Positions 13,921-25,219 of a stretch of 64,000 bases of DNA are shown in pieces. The notes under the pieces are model-generated. The model had not been told where the DNA came from. It saw only the letters and a list, made by a program, of their open reading frames with translations, and ran no database searches. A program made the translations under genes and the position numbers. Numbering within the stretch: the first letter of the stretch is position 1; each line of letters begins with the position of its first letter. Source of the DNA: Bufo bufo (Eukaryota > Chordata > Amphibia > Anura > Bufonidae); the NCBI RefSeq assembly GCF_905171765.1, contig NC_053390.1:162384666-162448665 (forward strand), given 5' to 3'.

Positions 13921-14296
13921 CTATATAAGGGATACAATAGAAAAACTGTTTAAAACTCAGAATAGATGAGGTGCATATATAGATCCTGAGGAACCATTAT
14001 TAGACTAAATCGAATCACAAAGCACCAGCCACCATATCATTTTTGTGAGTCAGCAGAAATAAGTGGAGATGCACATTTATTATTTAAATATGTCTGAACA
14101 CCAACCTTTTAAATATGTAGAAAGTCTGCTTTTTTGTTCATTAAAATGTGTTAGATGCCCAAGGAGATAAAAGGTGTAAAGTCTTAAAAATGTCAAAAAT
14201 CCAAGCTGTTGGAAGGAATTAAAAAGAAATATCAGTTTTATGTACAGGCTACATAATTGCCTTAGTTGTATTACTATGTTGTTCTATATATCCAAA
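13921..14296. other. Intronic sequence
   Basis: AT-rich sequence between the exon acceptor and the outer inverted-repeat element. No repeat was recognised. Confidence 0.35.
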
Positions 14297-14379
14297 TAGC
14301 AGAAGGACCCGGCTTCGCATGGGTATATTTAATCTATTTCATTTAATGTTTGTGTGTGTCGTTAAAAAATATTGACAGT

Positions 14380-14867
14380 CTCCCCCATAAGAGTGACCTC
14401 TACAGCACCCGCCCCTTTAACAGTGAACTCCACAGTCCCCCACCCCTTAACACTGACCCACCCACAGTGGCCCGCCACTTTAAAATGGGACCTCCACAGC
14501 AGCCCATACCCTTAACTTTGACCTTCACAGCAGCCCGCCCCTTTAACAATGAGTTTCACAGCACCCCACATCCTTGACAGTGACCTCCGCAGGGGCCCGC
14601 ACCCTTAACAGTGACCTCCACAGTACCCTGCTGCCTTAACAGTGACCTCCACAATACCCCGCTGCCTTAACAGTGACCTTCACAGCAGTTGCCCCTTTAA
14701 TAGTGGCCCCCTTAACAGTGACCTCCACAGTGTCTGCCCTTTTAACAGTGACCTCCACAGCGGCCTGCCCCCTTAACAGTAACATCCACAGTGAACGCTT
14801 CTTTAACATTGACCTCCACAGTGCCCGCCCCTTTAACAGTGATCTCCACAGCGCCCTGCCCCTTTAA
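14380..14867. repeat. Minisatellite, about 27-bp unit (left arm)
   Basis: The unit is approximately CCCTTTAACAGTGACCTCCA then CAGCGCCCG. About 17 degenerate copies are present. The same unit occurs in reverse orientation at about 25530-26530 in the right arm. Open frames across it are periodic artefacts. Confidence 0.8.
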
Positions 14868-15201
14868 TGCTAGGGTTACACGACGACATGTGTCGCACAA
14901 CATTTTGTCTCAACAATTTTTATAATGATAGGCTATTGTGTTGCACTGCGACATGTGACATGCTGCGACTGCGAGACGACAGTTGCAAAAAATCCATCCA
15001 AGATGGATTTTTCTGCAACTGTCGCATCACAGTCGCAGCATGTCACATGTCGCAGTGCAACACCATAGACTATCATTATAAAAATTGTCGCACGACATTG
15101 GTGCGACATCAATGTCGCGCGACACATATAGCAGTGTAGTTGTGCCCTATGTGTCGTGCAACTTATTGTCGCACGACACATGTCGTTGTGTAGCCCTAGC
15201 C
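14868..15201. mobile_element. Palindromic Harbinger-type MITE
   Basis: TAA at 14865-14867 and 15202-15204 flank an almost complete palindrome of 334 bp. GCTAGGGTTACACGACGACA is mirrored by the right end GTCGTTGTGTAGCCCTAGC. The centre is near 15000 (AAATCCATCC/AAGATGGATTT). The uninterrupted order in the right arm of the host element (CTTTAAAGCTGAC) confirms the insertion point. A 3-bp TWA duplication suggests PIF/Harbinger mobilisation. It has no coding capacity. Confidence 0.82.
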
Positions 15202-15872
15202 TAAAGCTGACATACAGCAGTGAAGAAAGATGGCTGGGTTGTTATGGAAACCTGGAGTAAAACTGTGTGTATGTGGAGACTAAGGGACTGCGAGCTTCTT
15301 TTGGCTGATAAGGGACATGCGACCGTGTGTATGGCAGTTGGGATATGAAGAGAAAGACTTGCAGGCTTCTATTGGGTAATTCAGGTAATGTTTTGGGAAT
15401 ATCTCAGGAACGGTACGTCCTAGAGAGCTGTGACCCCCACAAGATTTCTTTCCATGTAGCAAGGGATGTGTATACCAAGTTTCGTTGAAATCGTTTTTTG
15501 CGTTTGAGTGATTGCGGAACATACATACATACACAGAAACATATATACGCCCTTCTTTATCTATATACAGTGGATATAAAAAGTCTACACACCCCTATTA
15601 AAATGTCAGGTTTCTGTGCTGTAGACAAATGAGACAAAGATAAATCATTTCAGAACTTTTTCCACCTTTAATGTGACCTATAAACTGTACCACTCAATTG
15701 AAAAACAAACTGAAATCTTTTAGGTGGAGGGAAGAAAACAAAAAAAATAAATAATGTGGTTGCATAAGCGTGCACACCCTCTGATAACTGGGGATGTAGC
15801 TGTGTTCAGAATTAAGAAATCACATTCAAAATCATGTTAAATAGGAGTCAGCATACACCTGCCATCATTTAA

Positions 15873-16210
15873 CCACCTCCGGACCGCCTAACGCAGATTC
15901 GCGTTCCGGAGGTGGCAGCGCTGCGCACAGTCACGCATATACGCGTCATCTCGCGAGACGCGAGATTTCGCTCCAAGCCGGCCCGCGCATGCGCATCGCG
16001 GGCCGGCAAAAGTTAAAGAACAAGTTCGTCACCAGCCTGCCAGCAACGATCATTGGCTGGCAGGCTGGCGATTTTTAAAAAATCCAATCACAAGCCATAT
16101 AACAGATCATATTAGTAAATATGATCTGTTATATGGCTTCTCTGCTCCTGTGCTGGTCCTTTTCGTCGGTTGGATCCAGCACAGGAGCAGACTGAACTGT
16201 GAGTACACCA
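15873..16210. repeat. Cluster of hairpins at the piggyBac 5' end
   Basis: Four inverted repeats follow one another. CCACCTCCGGA is mirrored by TTCCGGAGGTGG (15873-15914). GCCGGCCCGCGCATGC is mirrored by GCATCGCGGGCCGGC (about 15978-16009). CAGCCTGCCAGC is mirrored by GCTGGCAGGCTG (about 16034-16069). AGCCATATAACAGATCAT is mirrored by ATGATCTGTTATATGGCT (about 16093-16138). GCTCCTGTGCTGG and CCAGCACAGGAGC form a fifth pair (about 16143-16189). Subterminal inverted repeats in piggyBac elements often bind transposase; that role here is inference. Confidence 0.75.
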
Positions 16211-16823
16211 ACACTACACCTTAGCCCCAGATCACCCCCCTGCACCCCAATTAACCCTTTGATCACCCCTTTGATCGCCCCTGTCAATCACCAGTGAAAG
16301 GAAAAAAAGTGATCAGTGTAAACTGTCACTTTTTTTTTTTCACTAGTATTGGCTGTTAGGTTTTAGGGATAGTTTAGGCCCCTTGGTTAGGTAGTTAGCG
16401 TCAGTTAGCGCCCACCCCACCGCACCGCAGTCACTTTTATTCGCTGAATAGCGTATCGCTAATCAGCATTTGTACTTTTATAGTATCTGTAAGTGATCAA
16501 AACTGATCACGGTCAGATCTATAATAGTATTAGTGTCACTTTAGTTCGCCCTCCACCCAAAACGCAGTGTTTGCCCGATCAGGCCTGATCGGTCGCCCAC
16601 ACGTGCGTTCACCCACGCCCGCCCCACCGCAGTGACAAAAAAAATATATTTTTTGATCACTGCACATTCATTTTACACGCACTGCGGCGATAAAAAAATC
16701 AGTTTTGATATTTTTTATCAACCGCAGCGGCCTCCGGTACTTCGCTAGCCTCCCCTTTGTAAGACAGGTTTGCTTTTTTTCTTGGGTAGTCTCAGGGAAT
16801 ACCCCTAAATTTAGTAGTCCAAA

Positions 16824-18776
16824 ATGTCAAACAGGGGGTATTCTTCTGAAGAGGCCTACAGGATTCTGACCCAGTCGGATGAGGAGTGGGAACCCTCATC
16901 TGATGAATCTAGCGGGTCAGAATATGAACCTGTGGAAAGCAGTGGCTCTCTGACCCAAAGTTCGGACGAGGAGGTGGAGGTCCCTGGCAGCACCAGGCGT
17001 ACCCGGCCCCATGTCGCTAGACCACAGGTTATGCAGGATCCGCTTCAAGAGCAGCAGAGTGGGGCTGTCGCTGCCGGATCACGTGGTGAGGCATACACCA
17101 GCAGCGCAGCCCTCCCTGGACCTAGTACCAGCACTGCCGTACAACATGGTGACGTGGCGAGCACCAGAAGGGCAGTTGAAGCTGGTACGGTGGCACGTGC
17201 ACTAGTTACCCCGTCGCAGCCACCGCAAAGACAGGCCCGTAGAGCCCCTAGAATCCCTGAGGTGCTGGCAAACCCTGATTGGCAGTCACCAACTTCAGCC
17301 GCACCTGTAGTTCCCCCTTTCACCGCCCAGTCTGGAGTTCGGGTTGAGACGGCTCAAATCGGTTCGGCCCTGGGATTTTTTGAGCTGTTCTTGACTGCGG
17401 AGCTCTTGGACTTAGTCGTGGCAGAGACCAACCAGTATGCCACACAATTTATATCCGCCAACCCGGGAAGCTTTTATGCCCAGCCTTTCCGGTGGAAACC
17501 AGTCCAAGTTTCCGAAATTAAAATTTTTTTGGGCCTTCTCCTCAACATGGGCCTGACAAAAAAGCATGAATTGCGGTCATATTGGTCAACGCACCCGATT
17601 CATCACATGCCCATGTTCTCTGCTGCTATGTCCAGGGCACGATTTGAGGCCATCCTCCGTTTCCTGCATTTTAGCGACAACACCACCTCCCTTCCCAGAG
17701 GCCACCCAGCTTTTGACCGGCTCCACAAAATTCGGCCCCTCATAGACCATTTCAACCAGAAATTTGCAGATTTGTATACCCCCGAGCAAAACATCTGCGT
17801 AGACGAGTCCCTAATACATTTTACCGGGCGCCTTGGCTTCAAACAGTACATCCCAAGCAAGCGTGCCCGGTATGGGGTCAAATTGTATAAGCTCTGTGAA
17901 AGGGCCACAGGCTATACCCACAAATTTCGTGTCTATGAGGGAAAAGATCAGACCCTGGAGCCGGTCGGTTGCCCTGACTACCTGGGGAGCAGTGGGAAGA
18001 CAGTCTGGGACTTGGTGTCACCCTTATTCGGCAAGGGGTACCATCTTTATGTGGACAATTTTTACACAAGTGTGGCCCTCTTTAGGCATTTGTTTCTAGA
18101 ACGGATTTGCGCCTGTGGCACCGCGCGAACTAGTCGCGTGGGCTTCCCCCAACGGCTTGTAACCACCCGTCTTGCAAGGGGGGAGAGGGCTGCCTTGTGT
18201 AACGAAGAACTGCTCGCGGTGAAATGGAGAGACAAGCGTGACGTTTACATGCTCTCCTCCATTCACGCAGACACGACAATCCAAATTGAGCGAGCAACCC
18301 GTGTCATTGAAAAGCCCCTCTGTGTCCACGACTATAATGCGCTCATGGGAGGGGTGGACTTCAATGACCAGATGTTGTCTCCGTATTTAGTTTCCCGCAG
18401 AACCAGACGCTGGTATAAGAAGGTGTCTGTATATTTAATTCAATTGGCGCTGTACAATAGTTTTGTTCTCTACAGTAAGGCTGGGAGAACACGATCTTTC
18501 CTCAAATTCCAGGAAGAGATCATCGAGAACCTCCTTTACCCAGGAGGTTCCGTGGCCCCATCCCCCAGTGTAGTTAGCCGTCTACACGAGCGACATTTCC
18601 CCAGTGTCGTTCCTGGTACCTCAACCCAACCGTCACCCCGAAAAAGATGTCGTGTCTGTAGCAGGAGTGGAATAAGGCGTGACACCCGCTATTTCTGTCC
18701 TGACTGTGCTGACCACCCTGCCCTATGCTATGGAGAGTGTTTCCGGAAGTACCACACACAGGTACACCTAGCATAG
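16824..18776 (+). CDS. piggyBac transposase, intact (650 aa)
   Basis: The protein would cut and paste DNA at TTAA in the nucleus. An acidic, Ser-rich N-terminus (residues 1-60) and a low-complexity linker precede the DDE_Tnp_1_7-type core (about 180-565). The catalytic aspartates are visible: D327 in ICVDESL, D411 in LYVDNFYT and D512 in MGGVDFNDQ. A C-terminal cysteine-rich domain follows: C609, C612, C625, C628, H631, C635, C639, H644. The length suits vertebrate PGBD/piggyBac proteins. There is no internal stop or frameshift. The ATG (AAAATGTC) is the first in frame. AATAAA at 19036-19041 is a possible poly(A) signal. It resembles PGBD4-type proteins. Activity is not shown by sequence alone. 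Confidence 0.95.
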   Translation: MSNRGYSSEEAYRILTQSDEEWEPSSDESSGSEYEPVESSGSLTQSSDEEVEVPGSTRRTRPHVARPQVMQDPLQEQQSGAVAAGSRGEAYTSSAALPGPSTSTAVQHGDVASTRRAVEAGTVARALVTPSQPPQRQARRAPRIPEVLANPDWQSPTSAAPVVPPFTAQSGVRVETAQIGSALGFFELFLTAELLDLVVAETNQYATQFISANPGSFYAQPFRWKPVQVSEIKIFLGLLLNMGLTKKHELRSYWSTHPIHHMPMFSAAMSRARFEAILRFLHFSDNTTSLPRGHPAFDRLHKIRPLIDHFNQKFADLYTPEQNICVDESLIHFTGRLGFKQYIPSKRARYGVKLYKLCERATGYTHKFRVYEGKDQTLEPVGCPDYLGSSGKTVWDLVSPLFGKGYHLYVDNFYTSVALFRHLFLERICACGTARTSRVGFPQRLVTTRLARGERAALCNEELLAVKWRDKRDVYMLSSIHADTTIQIERATRVIEKPLCVHDYNALMGGVDFNDQMLSPYLVSRRTRRWYKKVSVYLIQLALYNSFVLYSKAGRTRSFLKFQEEIIENLLYPGGSVAPSPSVVSRLHERHFPSVVPGTSTQPSPRKRCRVCSRSGIRRDTRYFCPDCADHPALCYGECFRKYHTQVHLA

Positions 18777-19035
18777 GGATTGCATCTCACAGGACAGGCA
18801 CACAGGGCTATTAGGGCCCTTTTACTCTCAGCTGCTGCAAACCTCTCCTTTCACCTGGGATAAAGTGCATAACGTACTTCGCCACATCTTTGGGCGATTT
18901 GCGCTTTGCACATTGTCCCATGGGGAAGGAGAGGTTTGTTCTATAAAGGTAAAAAAAACTAAACAAAAAAAAAATTACCGGTAAGTAAAAAAGTTTAAAA
19001 AGTTTAAAAAAGTTAATATGTTCTGTTCTAAAGTT

Positions 19036-19041
19036 AATAAA
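19036..19041 (+). promoter_or_regulatory. Candidate poly(A) signal of the piggyBac transposase
   Basis: AATAAA lies about 260 bp after the stop codon and before a T-rich stretch. The equivalent site is present in copy A near 2328-2333. The motif is common in AT-rich DNA, so this is a candidate only. Confidence 0.35.
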
Positions 19042-19729
19042 GTTATTGCTTTGCGGCCTGGTTTTTTCTTTTTTGTTTTGTTTTTTTTACCTTCCAGGTG
19101 GACCAACCGATCGACCAGCTGCAGCACTGATGTGCATTCGGACAGAAGCATTGCGCTGCTGTCAGATTACACGCAAGTCGGTGTATGCGGCGCTGCAAGA
19201 CGAGATTTCTCCTCAGCAGTAAAAGATATGTTTGCCGAGGCATATGAGCTGAGGAGGTGGCGGTGTTCATATACTTTGGCAAACACTTTGTATATATAAA
19301 AAAAAAAATCCCGGCAATGATTTATTCATCCACATCGATTGATGTGAATGGAGAAATCTGGTTTGCCAGGGCATACGAGCTGAAGTGGGTATGGATGTTG
19401 GGCGGAGCTCCTATGTCCTGGCAGACGCCTTTCCCCTACTTTTTCTTTTTTTGGCAGAGATTTTTTCATCCACATTGATCGATGCGAATGAAGAAATCTG
19501 TGCCGTTCATTTTTTTCTTTCAGCCCAGAGGCTGAACGGAAAAAAAAAATCTCATTACCCGTATGCTCAATATAAGGAGAATAGCAGAAACTCCTAATGC
19601 TGGGCATACATGTAATGATTGCGGAGACCCTCAAATGCCAGGGCAGTACAAACACCCCACAAATAACACCATTTTGGAAAGAAGACACCCCAAGGTATTC
19701 GCTGAGAGGCATATTGAGTCCATGAAAGA

Positions 19730-22700
19730 TTGAAATTTTTGTCCCAAGTTAGCGGAAAGGGAGACTTTGTGAGAACAAAATCCAAAAAATCAATTTCCGC
19801 TAACTTGTGCCAAAATTTTTTTTTTTCAATGAACTCGCCATGCCCCTCATTGAATACCTTGGGGTGTCTTCTTTCCAAAATGGGGTCACATGTGGGGTAT
19901 TTATACTGCCCTGGCATTTTAGGGGCCCCAAAGCGTGAGAAGAAGTCTGGTATCCAAATGTCTAAAAATGCCCTCCTAAAAGGAATTTGGGCCCCTTTGC
20001 CCACCTAGGCTGCAAAAAAGTGTCACACATGTGGTATCTCCGTATTCAGCAGAAGTTGGGGAATATGTTTTGGGGTGTCATTTTACATATACCCATGCTG
20101 GGTGAGATAAATATCTTGGTCAAATGCCAACTTTGTATAAAAAAAATGGGAAAAGTTGTCTTTTGCCAAGATATTTCTCTCACCCAGCATGGGTATATGT
20201 AAAATGACACCCCAAAACACATTCCTTACCTTCTCCTGAGTACGGAGATACCAGATGTGTGACACTTTTTTGCAGCCTAGCTGGGCAAAGGGGCCCATAT
20301 TCCAAAGAGCACCTTTCAGATTTCACAGGTCATTTACCTACTTACCAGACATTAGGGCCCCTGGAAAATGCCAGGGCAGTATAACTGCCCCACAAGTGAC
20401 CCCATTTTGGAAAGAAGACACCCCAAGGTATTCCGTGAGGGGCATGGCAAGTTCCTAGAATTTTTTATTTTTTGTCACAAGTTAGTGGAAAATGATGATT
20501 TTTTTTTTTATTTTTTTTTTCATACAAAGTCTCATATTCCACTAACTTGTGACAAAAAAAATTTTTTTTCATGAACTCACTATGCCCATCAGCGAATACC
20601 TTGGGGTCTCTTCTTTCCAAAATGGGGTCACTTGTGGGGTAGTTATACTGCCCTGGCATTCTAGGGGCCCAAATGTGTGGTAAGGAGTTTGAAATCAAAT
20701 TCAGCAACAAATGACCTGTGAAATCCGAAAGGTGCTCTTTGGAATATGGGCCCCTTTGCCCACCTAGGCTGCAAAAAAGTGTCACACATCTGGTATCTCC
20801 GTACTCAGGAGAAGGTGGGGAATGTGTTTTGGGGTGTCATTTTATATATACCCATGCTGGGTGAGAGAAATATCTTGGCAAAAGACAACTTTTACCATTT
20901 TTTTATACAAAGTTGTCATTTGACCAAGATATTTATCTCACCCAGCATGGGTATATGTAAAAAGACACCTCAAAACACATTCCTCAACTTCTCCTGAGTA
21001 CGGCAATACCACATGTGTGACACTTTTTTGCAGCCTAGGTGGGCAAAGGGGCCCATATTCCAAAGAGCACCTTTCGGATTTCACTCGTCATTTTTTACAG
21101 AATTTGATTTCAAACTCCTTACCACACATTTGGGCCCCTAGAATGCCAGGGCAGTATAACTACCCAACAAGTGACCCCATTTTGGAAAGAAGAGACCCCA
21201 AGGTATTCGCTGATGGGCATAGTGAGTTCATGGAAGTTTTTATTTTTTGTCACAAGTTAGTGGAATATGAGACTTTGTATGAAAAAAAAAAAAAAAAAAA
21301 AATCATCATTTTCCACTAACTTGTGACAAAAAATAAAAAATTCTAGGAACTCGCCATGCCCCTCACGGAATAGCTTGGGGTGTCTTCTTTCCAAAATGGG
21401 GTCACTTGTGGGGTAGTTATACTGCCCTGGCATTCTAGGGGCCCAAATGTGTGGTAAGGAGTTTGAAATCAAATTCTGTAAAAAATGACGAGTGAAATCC
21501 GAAAGGTGCTCTTTGGAATATGGGCCCCTTTGCCCACCTAGGCTGCAAAAAAGTGTCACACATCTGGTATCTCCGTACTCAGGAGAAGGTGGGGAATGTG
21601 TTTTGGGGTGTCATTTTACATATACCCATGCTGGGTGAGAGAAATATCTTGGCAAAAGACACCTTTTCCCATTTTTTTATACAAAGTTGTCATTTGACCA
21701 AGATATTTATCTCACCCAGCATGGGTATATGTAAAAAGACACCCCAAAACACATTCCTCAACTTCTCCTGAGTACGGGGATACCAGATGTGTGACACTTT
21801 TTTGCAGCCTAGGTGGGCAAAGGGGCCCATATTCCAAAGAGCACCTTTCGGATTTCACTCGTCATTTTTTACAGAATTTGATTTCAAACTCCTTACCACA
21901 CATTTGGGCCCCTAGAATGCCAGGGCAGTATAACTACCCCACAAGTGACCCCATTTTGGAAAGAAGAGACCCCAAGGTATTCGCTGATGGGCATAGTGAG
22001 TTCATGGAAGTTTTTATTTTTTGTCACAAGTTAGTGGAATATGAGACTTTGTATGAAAAAAAAAAAAAATAAAAAATCATCATTTTCCACTAACTTGTGA
22101 CAAAAAATAAAAAATTCTAGGAACTCGCCATGCCCCTCACGGAATAGCTTGGGGTGTCTTCTTTCCAAAATGGGGTCACTTGTGGGGTAGTTATACTGCC
22201 CTGGCATTCTAGGGGCCCAAATGTGTGGTAAGGAGTTAGAAATCAAATTCTGTAAAAAATGATGAGTGAAATCCGAAAGGTGCTCTTTGGAATATGGGCC
22301 CCTTTGCCCACCTAGGCTGCAAAAAAGTGTCACACATCTGGTATCTCCGTACTCAGGAGAAGGTGGGGAATGTGTTTTGGGGTGTCATTTTATATATACC
22401 CATGCTGGGTGAGAGAAATATCTTGGCAAAAGACAACTTTTCCCATTTTTTTATACAAAGTTGTCATTTGACCAAGATATTTATCTCACCCAGCATGGGT
22501 ATATGTAAAAAGACACCCCAAAACACATTCCTCAACTTCTCCTGAGTACGGGGATACCAGATGTGTGACACTTTTTTGCAGCCTAGGTGGGCAAAGGGGC
22601 CCATATTCCAAAGAGCACCTTTCGGATTTCACAGGTCATTTTTTACTGAATTTGATTTCAAACTCTTTACCACACATTTGGGCCCCTAGAATGCCAGGGC

Positions 22701-22870
22701 AGTATAACTACCCCACAAGTGACCCCATTTTGGAAAGAAGAGACCCCAAGGTATTCGCTGATGGGCATAGTGAGTTCATAGAACTTTTTATTTTTTGTCA
22801 CAAGTTAGTGGAATATGAGACTTTGTAAGAAAAAAAAAAAATCATCATTTTCCGCTAACTTGTGACAAAA
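19730..22870. repeat. Alternating palindrome array, copy B
   Basis: The design is the same as in copy A. A axes at about 20147, 20904, 21678 and 22451 carry the CCCATGCTGGGTGAGA arms. B axes at about 20511, 21288, 22062 and 22840 carry the CACTAACTTGTGAC arms with A/T-rich centres. A weaker axis lies at about 19775. The period is about 757-774 bp. This copy has four A axes against three in copy A. Half-units of about 387 bp in alternating orientation explain the many similar frames on both strands. Confidence 0.9.
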
Positions 22871-23529
22871 AATAAAAAGTTCTATGAACTCACTATGCCC
22901 ATCAGCGAATACCTTAGGGTGTGTACTTTCCGAAATGGGGTCATTTGTGGGGTGTTTGTACTGTCTGGGCATTGTAGAACCTCAGGAAACATGACAGGTG
23001 CTCAGAAAGTCAGAGCTGCTTCAAAAAGCGGAAATTCACATTTTTGTACCATAGTTTGTAAACGCTATAACTTTTACCCAAACCATTTTTTTTTTACCCA
23101 AACATTTTTTTTTTATCAAAGACATGTAGAACTATAAATTTAGAGCAAAATTTCTATATGGATGTCGTTTTTTTTGCAAAATTTTACAACTGAAAGTGAA
23201 AAATGTCATTTTTTTGCAAAAAAATCGTTAAATTTCGATTAATAACAAAAAAAGTAAAAATGTCAGCAGCAATGAAATACCACCAAATGAAAGCTCTATT
23301 AGTGAGAAGAAAAGGAGGTAAAATTCATTTGGGTGGTAAGTTGCATGACCGAGCAATAAACGGTGAAAGTAGTGTAGGTCAGAAGTGTAAAAAGTGGCCT
23401 GGTCTTTCAGGGTGTTTAAGCACTGGGGGCTGAGGTGGTTAAAGTGCCTCTGATTAACCCCAAATAAAGTTCAGCTGCTCTAGTTGGTCTTTCCTGAAAT
23501 TTTCTTAGTCGCATCCCACAGCAAAAGCC

Positions 23530-24534
23530 ATGGTCCACAGAGAGCTTCCAAAGCATCAGAGGGATCTCATTGTTAACAGGTATCAGTCAGGAGAAGGGTA
23601 CAAAAGAATTTCCAGGGCATTAGATATACCATGGAACACAGTGAAGATCATCAAGTGGAGAAAATATGGCACAACAGTGACATTACCAGGAACTGGACGT
23701 CCCTCCAAAATTGATGAAAAGACGAGAAGAAAACTGGTCTGGGAGGCTACCAAGAGGCCTACAGCAACATTAAAGGAGCTGCAGGAATATCTGGCAAGTA
23801 CTGACTGTGTGGTACATGTGACAACAATCTCCCGTATTCTTCATATGTCTGGGCTATAGGGTAGAGTGGCAAGACGAAAGCCTTTTCTTACGAAGAAAAA
23901 CATCCAAGCCAGGCTACATTTTGCAAAAACACATCTGAAGTCTCCCAAAAGCATGTGGGGAAAGGTGTTATGGTCTGATGAAACCAAGGTTGAACTTTTT
24001 GCCCATAATTCCAAAAGATATGTTTGCACAAAAACAACACTGCACATCAACAAAAGAACACCATACCCACAGTGAAGCATGGTGGTGGCAGCATCATGCT
24101 TTGGGTCTTAAGCTGGAACTGGGGCCTTAGTTAAGCTAGAGGGAATTATGAACAGTTCCAAATACCAGTCAATATTGGCACAAAACCTTCAGGCTTCTGC
24201 TATAAAACTGAACATGAAGAGGAAATTCATCTTTCAGCATGACAACGACCCAAAGCATACATCCAAATCAACAAAGGAATGGCTTCACCAGAAGAAGATT
24301 AAAGTTTTGGAATGGCCCAGTCAGATCCCAGACCTGAATACGATTGAAAATCTCTGGGGTGATCTGAAGAGGGCTGTGCACAGGAGATGCCCTCGCAATC
24401 TGACAGATTTGGAGTGTTTTTGCAAAGAAGTGTGGGCAAATCTTGCCAAGTCAAAATGTGCTATGCTGATAGACTCATACCCAAAAAGACTGAGTGCTGT
24501 AATAAAATCAAAAGGTGCTTCAACAAAGTATTAG
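23530..24534 (+). pseudogene. Tc1 transposase, stop and frameshift
   Basis: The start MVHRELPKHQRDLIVNRYQS gives the helix-turn-helix part, including GRPSKIDEKTRRK. An in-frame TAG at 23857-23859 interrupts it. The core resumes in the same frame with D in LWSDETK, then breaks near 24060-24075. It recovers from about 24148 with D in [13 protein letters not shown] and E in [15 protein letters not shown]. It ends SKGASTKY at 24534. So there is one stop and a compensated indel pair around the GGGSIMLW motif. About 340 residues would be full length. It is not functional as it stands. Confidence 0.9.
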
Positions 24535-24653
24535 TTTAAGGGTGTGCACACTTATGCAACCATATTATTTTATTTTTATATTTTTTCTTCCCTCTACCTA
24601 AAAGTTTTCAGTTTGTTTTTAAATTGAGTTGTACAGTTTCTAGGTCACATTTA

Positions 24654-25114
24654 GGCTACATTCACACGTCAGTATTTTTCTATAATCCGATTTTCGGTCC
24701 GTTTTTTGCGGATCCGTTGTTCCTGAAAAAACGGAAACATGTATAAATTTCAATAAGCAAATAAAGTTGTTTGGATTTCTTTAAAAAAAAATAAAAAAAA
24801 ATTTAAATGTAATTTCCAGGAACGGATTCCGTATAAAACGGATGACATACGGAATGACATCCGTATGTCATCCGTTTTTTGCGGATCCATTGACTTTGTA
24901 TTGTACCAGGATCCGATTTTTCAGGAAAAGAATAGGACATGTTTTATATTTAAACGGACATGCGGAACGGAACAACGGAAACGGACAGCACACATTGTGC
25001 TGTCCGTTTTTTTCCAGGACCCATTGAACATGAATGGGTCCAGATCTGGTCCTGATCTGTTCCGCAAAAAACGGAACAGATCAGGAAAGAAAAAACGGAC
25101 GTGTGAATGGACCC
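24654..25114. mobile_element. Harbinger-type MITE, GGGTCCATTCACAC family
   Basis: TTA (24651-24653) and TAA (25115-25117) flank an element starting GGCTACATTCACACGTC and ending GACGTGTGAATGGACCC. The interior is rich in CCGTTTTTTGCGGATCC and GGAAC...CGGA motifs typical of the family. The flanks rejoin as continuous Tc1 sequence (CACATTAAAGGTGG). Related copies lie at 36261-36545, 51380-51890 and 54717-54935. Confidence 0.78.
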
Positions 25115-25219
25115 TAAAGGTGGAAAAAGTTCTGAAATGATTTATCTTTGTCTCATTTTTTTACATCATAGAAACCTGACATTTTAACAGGGGTGTGTAG
25201 ACTTTTTATATCCACTGTA

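Larger units (their letters stand above)
14297..15565. mobile_element. Left arm of large inverted-repeat element
   Basis: The outer end TAGCAGAAGGACCCGGCTTC is the complement of the outer end of the right arm (26595-26614). The order inside is: conserved end, a decayed minisatellite, then ATGGCTGGGTTGTTATGGAA, CTGTGTGTATGTGGAGACTA and ATCTCAGGAACGGTACGT, finishing with CATACATACATACA and TCTATATA. The right arm has the same blocks in reverse order and orientation. A Harbinger-type MITE (14868-15201) is inserted in this arm. The family is uncertain. The right-arm end CTTCTGCTAG resembles a Helitron-type CTRR end, but no hairpin or Rep/helicase gene was seen. Confidence 0.7.
15873..23438 (+). 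mobile_element. Complete piggyBac element, copy B
   Basis: TTAA at 15869-15872 and 23439-23442 are the target duplication; the Tc1 sequence on either side joins at a single TTAA. The terminal inverted repeat starts CCACCTC at the left and ends GAGGTGG at the right. It is 7.57 kb, long for piggyBac (the insect original is about 2.5 kb), because about 4.6 kb of non-coding sequence follows the transposase. Layout: GC-rich hairpins (15873-16210), leader, intact transposase (16824-18776), non-coding region with alternating palindromes, right end. Close similarity to copy A suggests recent activity. Confidence 0.93.
15568..25217 (+). mobile_element. Tc1-like transposon split by a piggyBac and a MITE
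   Basis: The terminal repeat CAGTGGATATAAAAAGTCTA starts at 15568 and its complement ends at 25217, with TA on both sides (15566-15567, 25218-25219). Tc1 sequence runs 15568-15872, resumes at 23439 with AAGTGCCTCTGATTAACCCC, and is cut again by a MITE at 24654-25114. The joined flanks read through smoothly, which shows the order of insertion. The transposase remnant is at 23530-24534. Confidence 0.92.
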
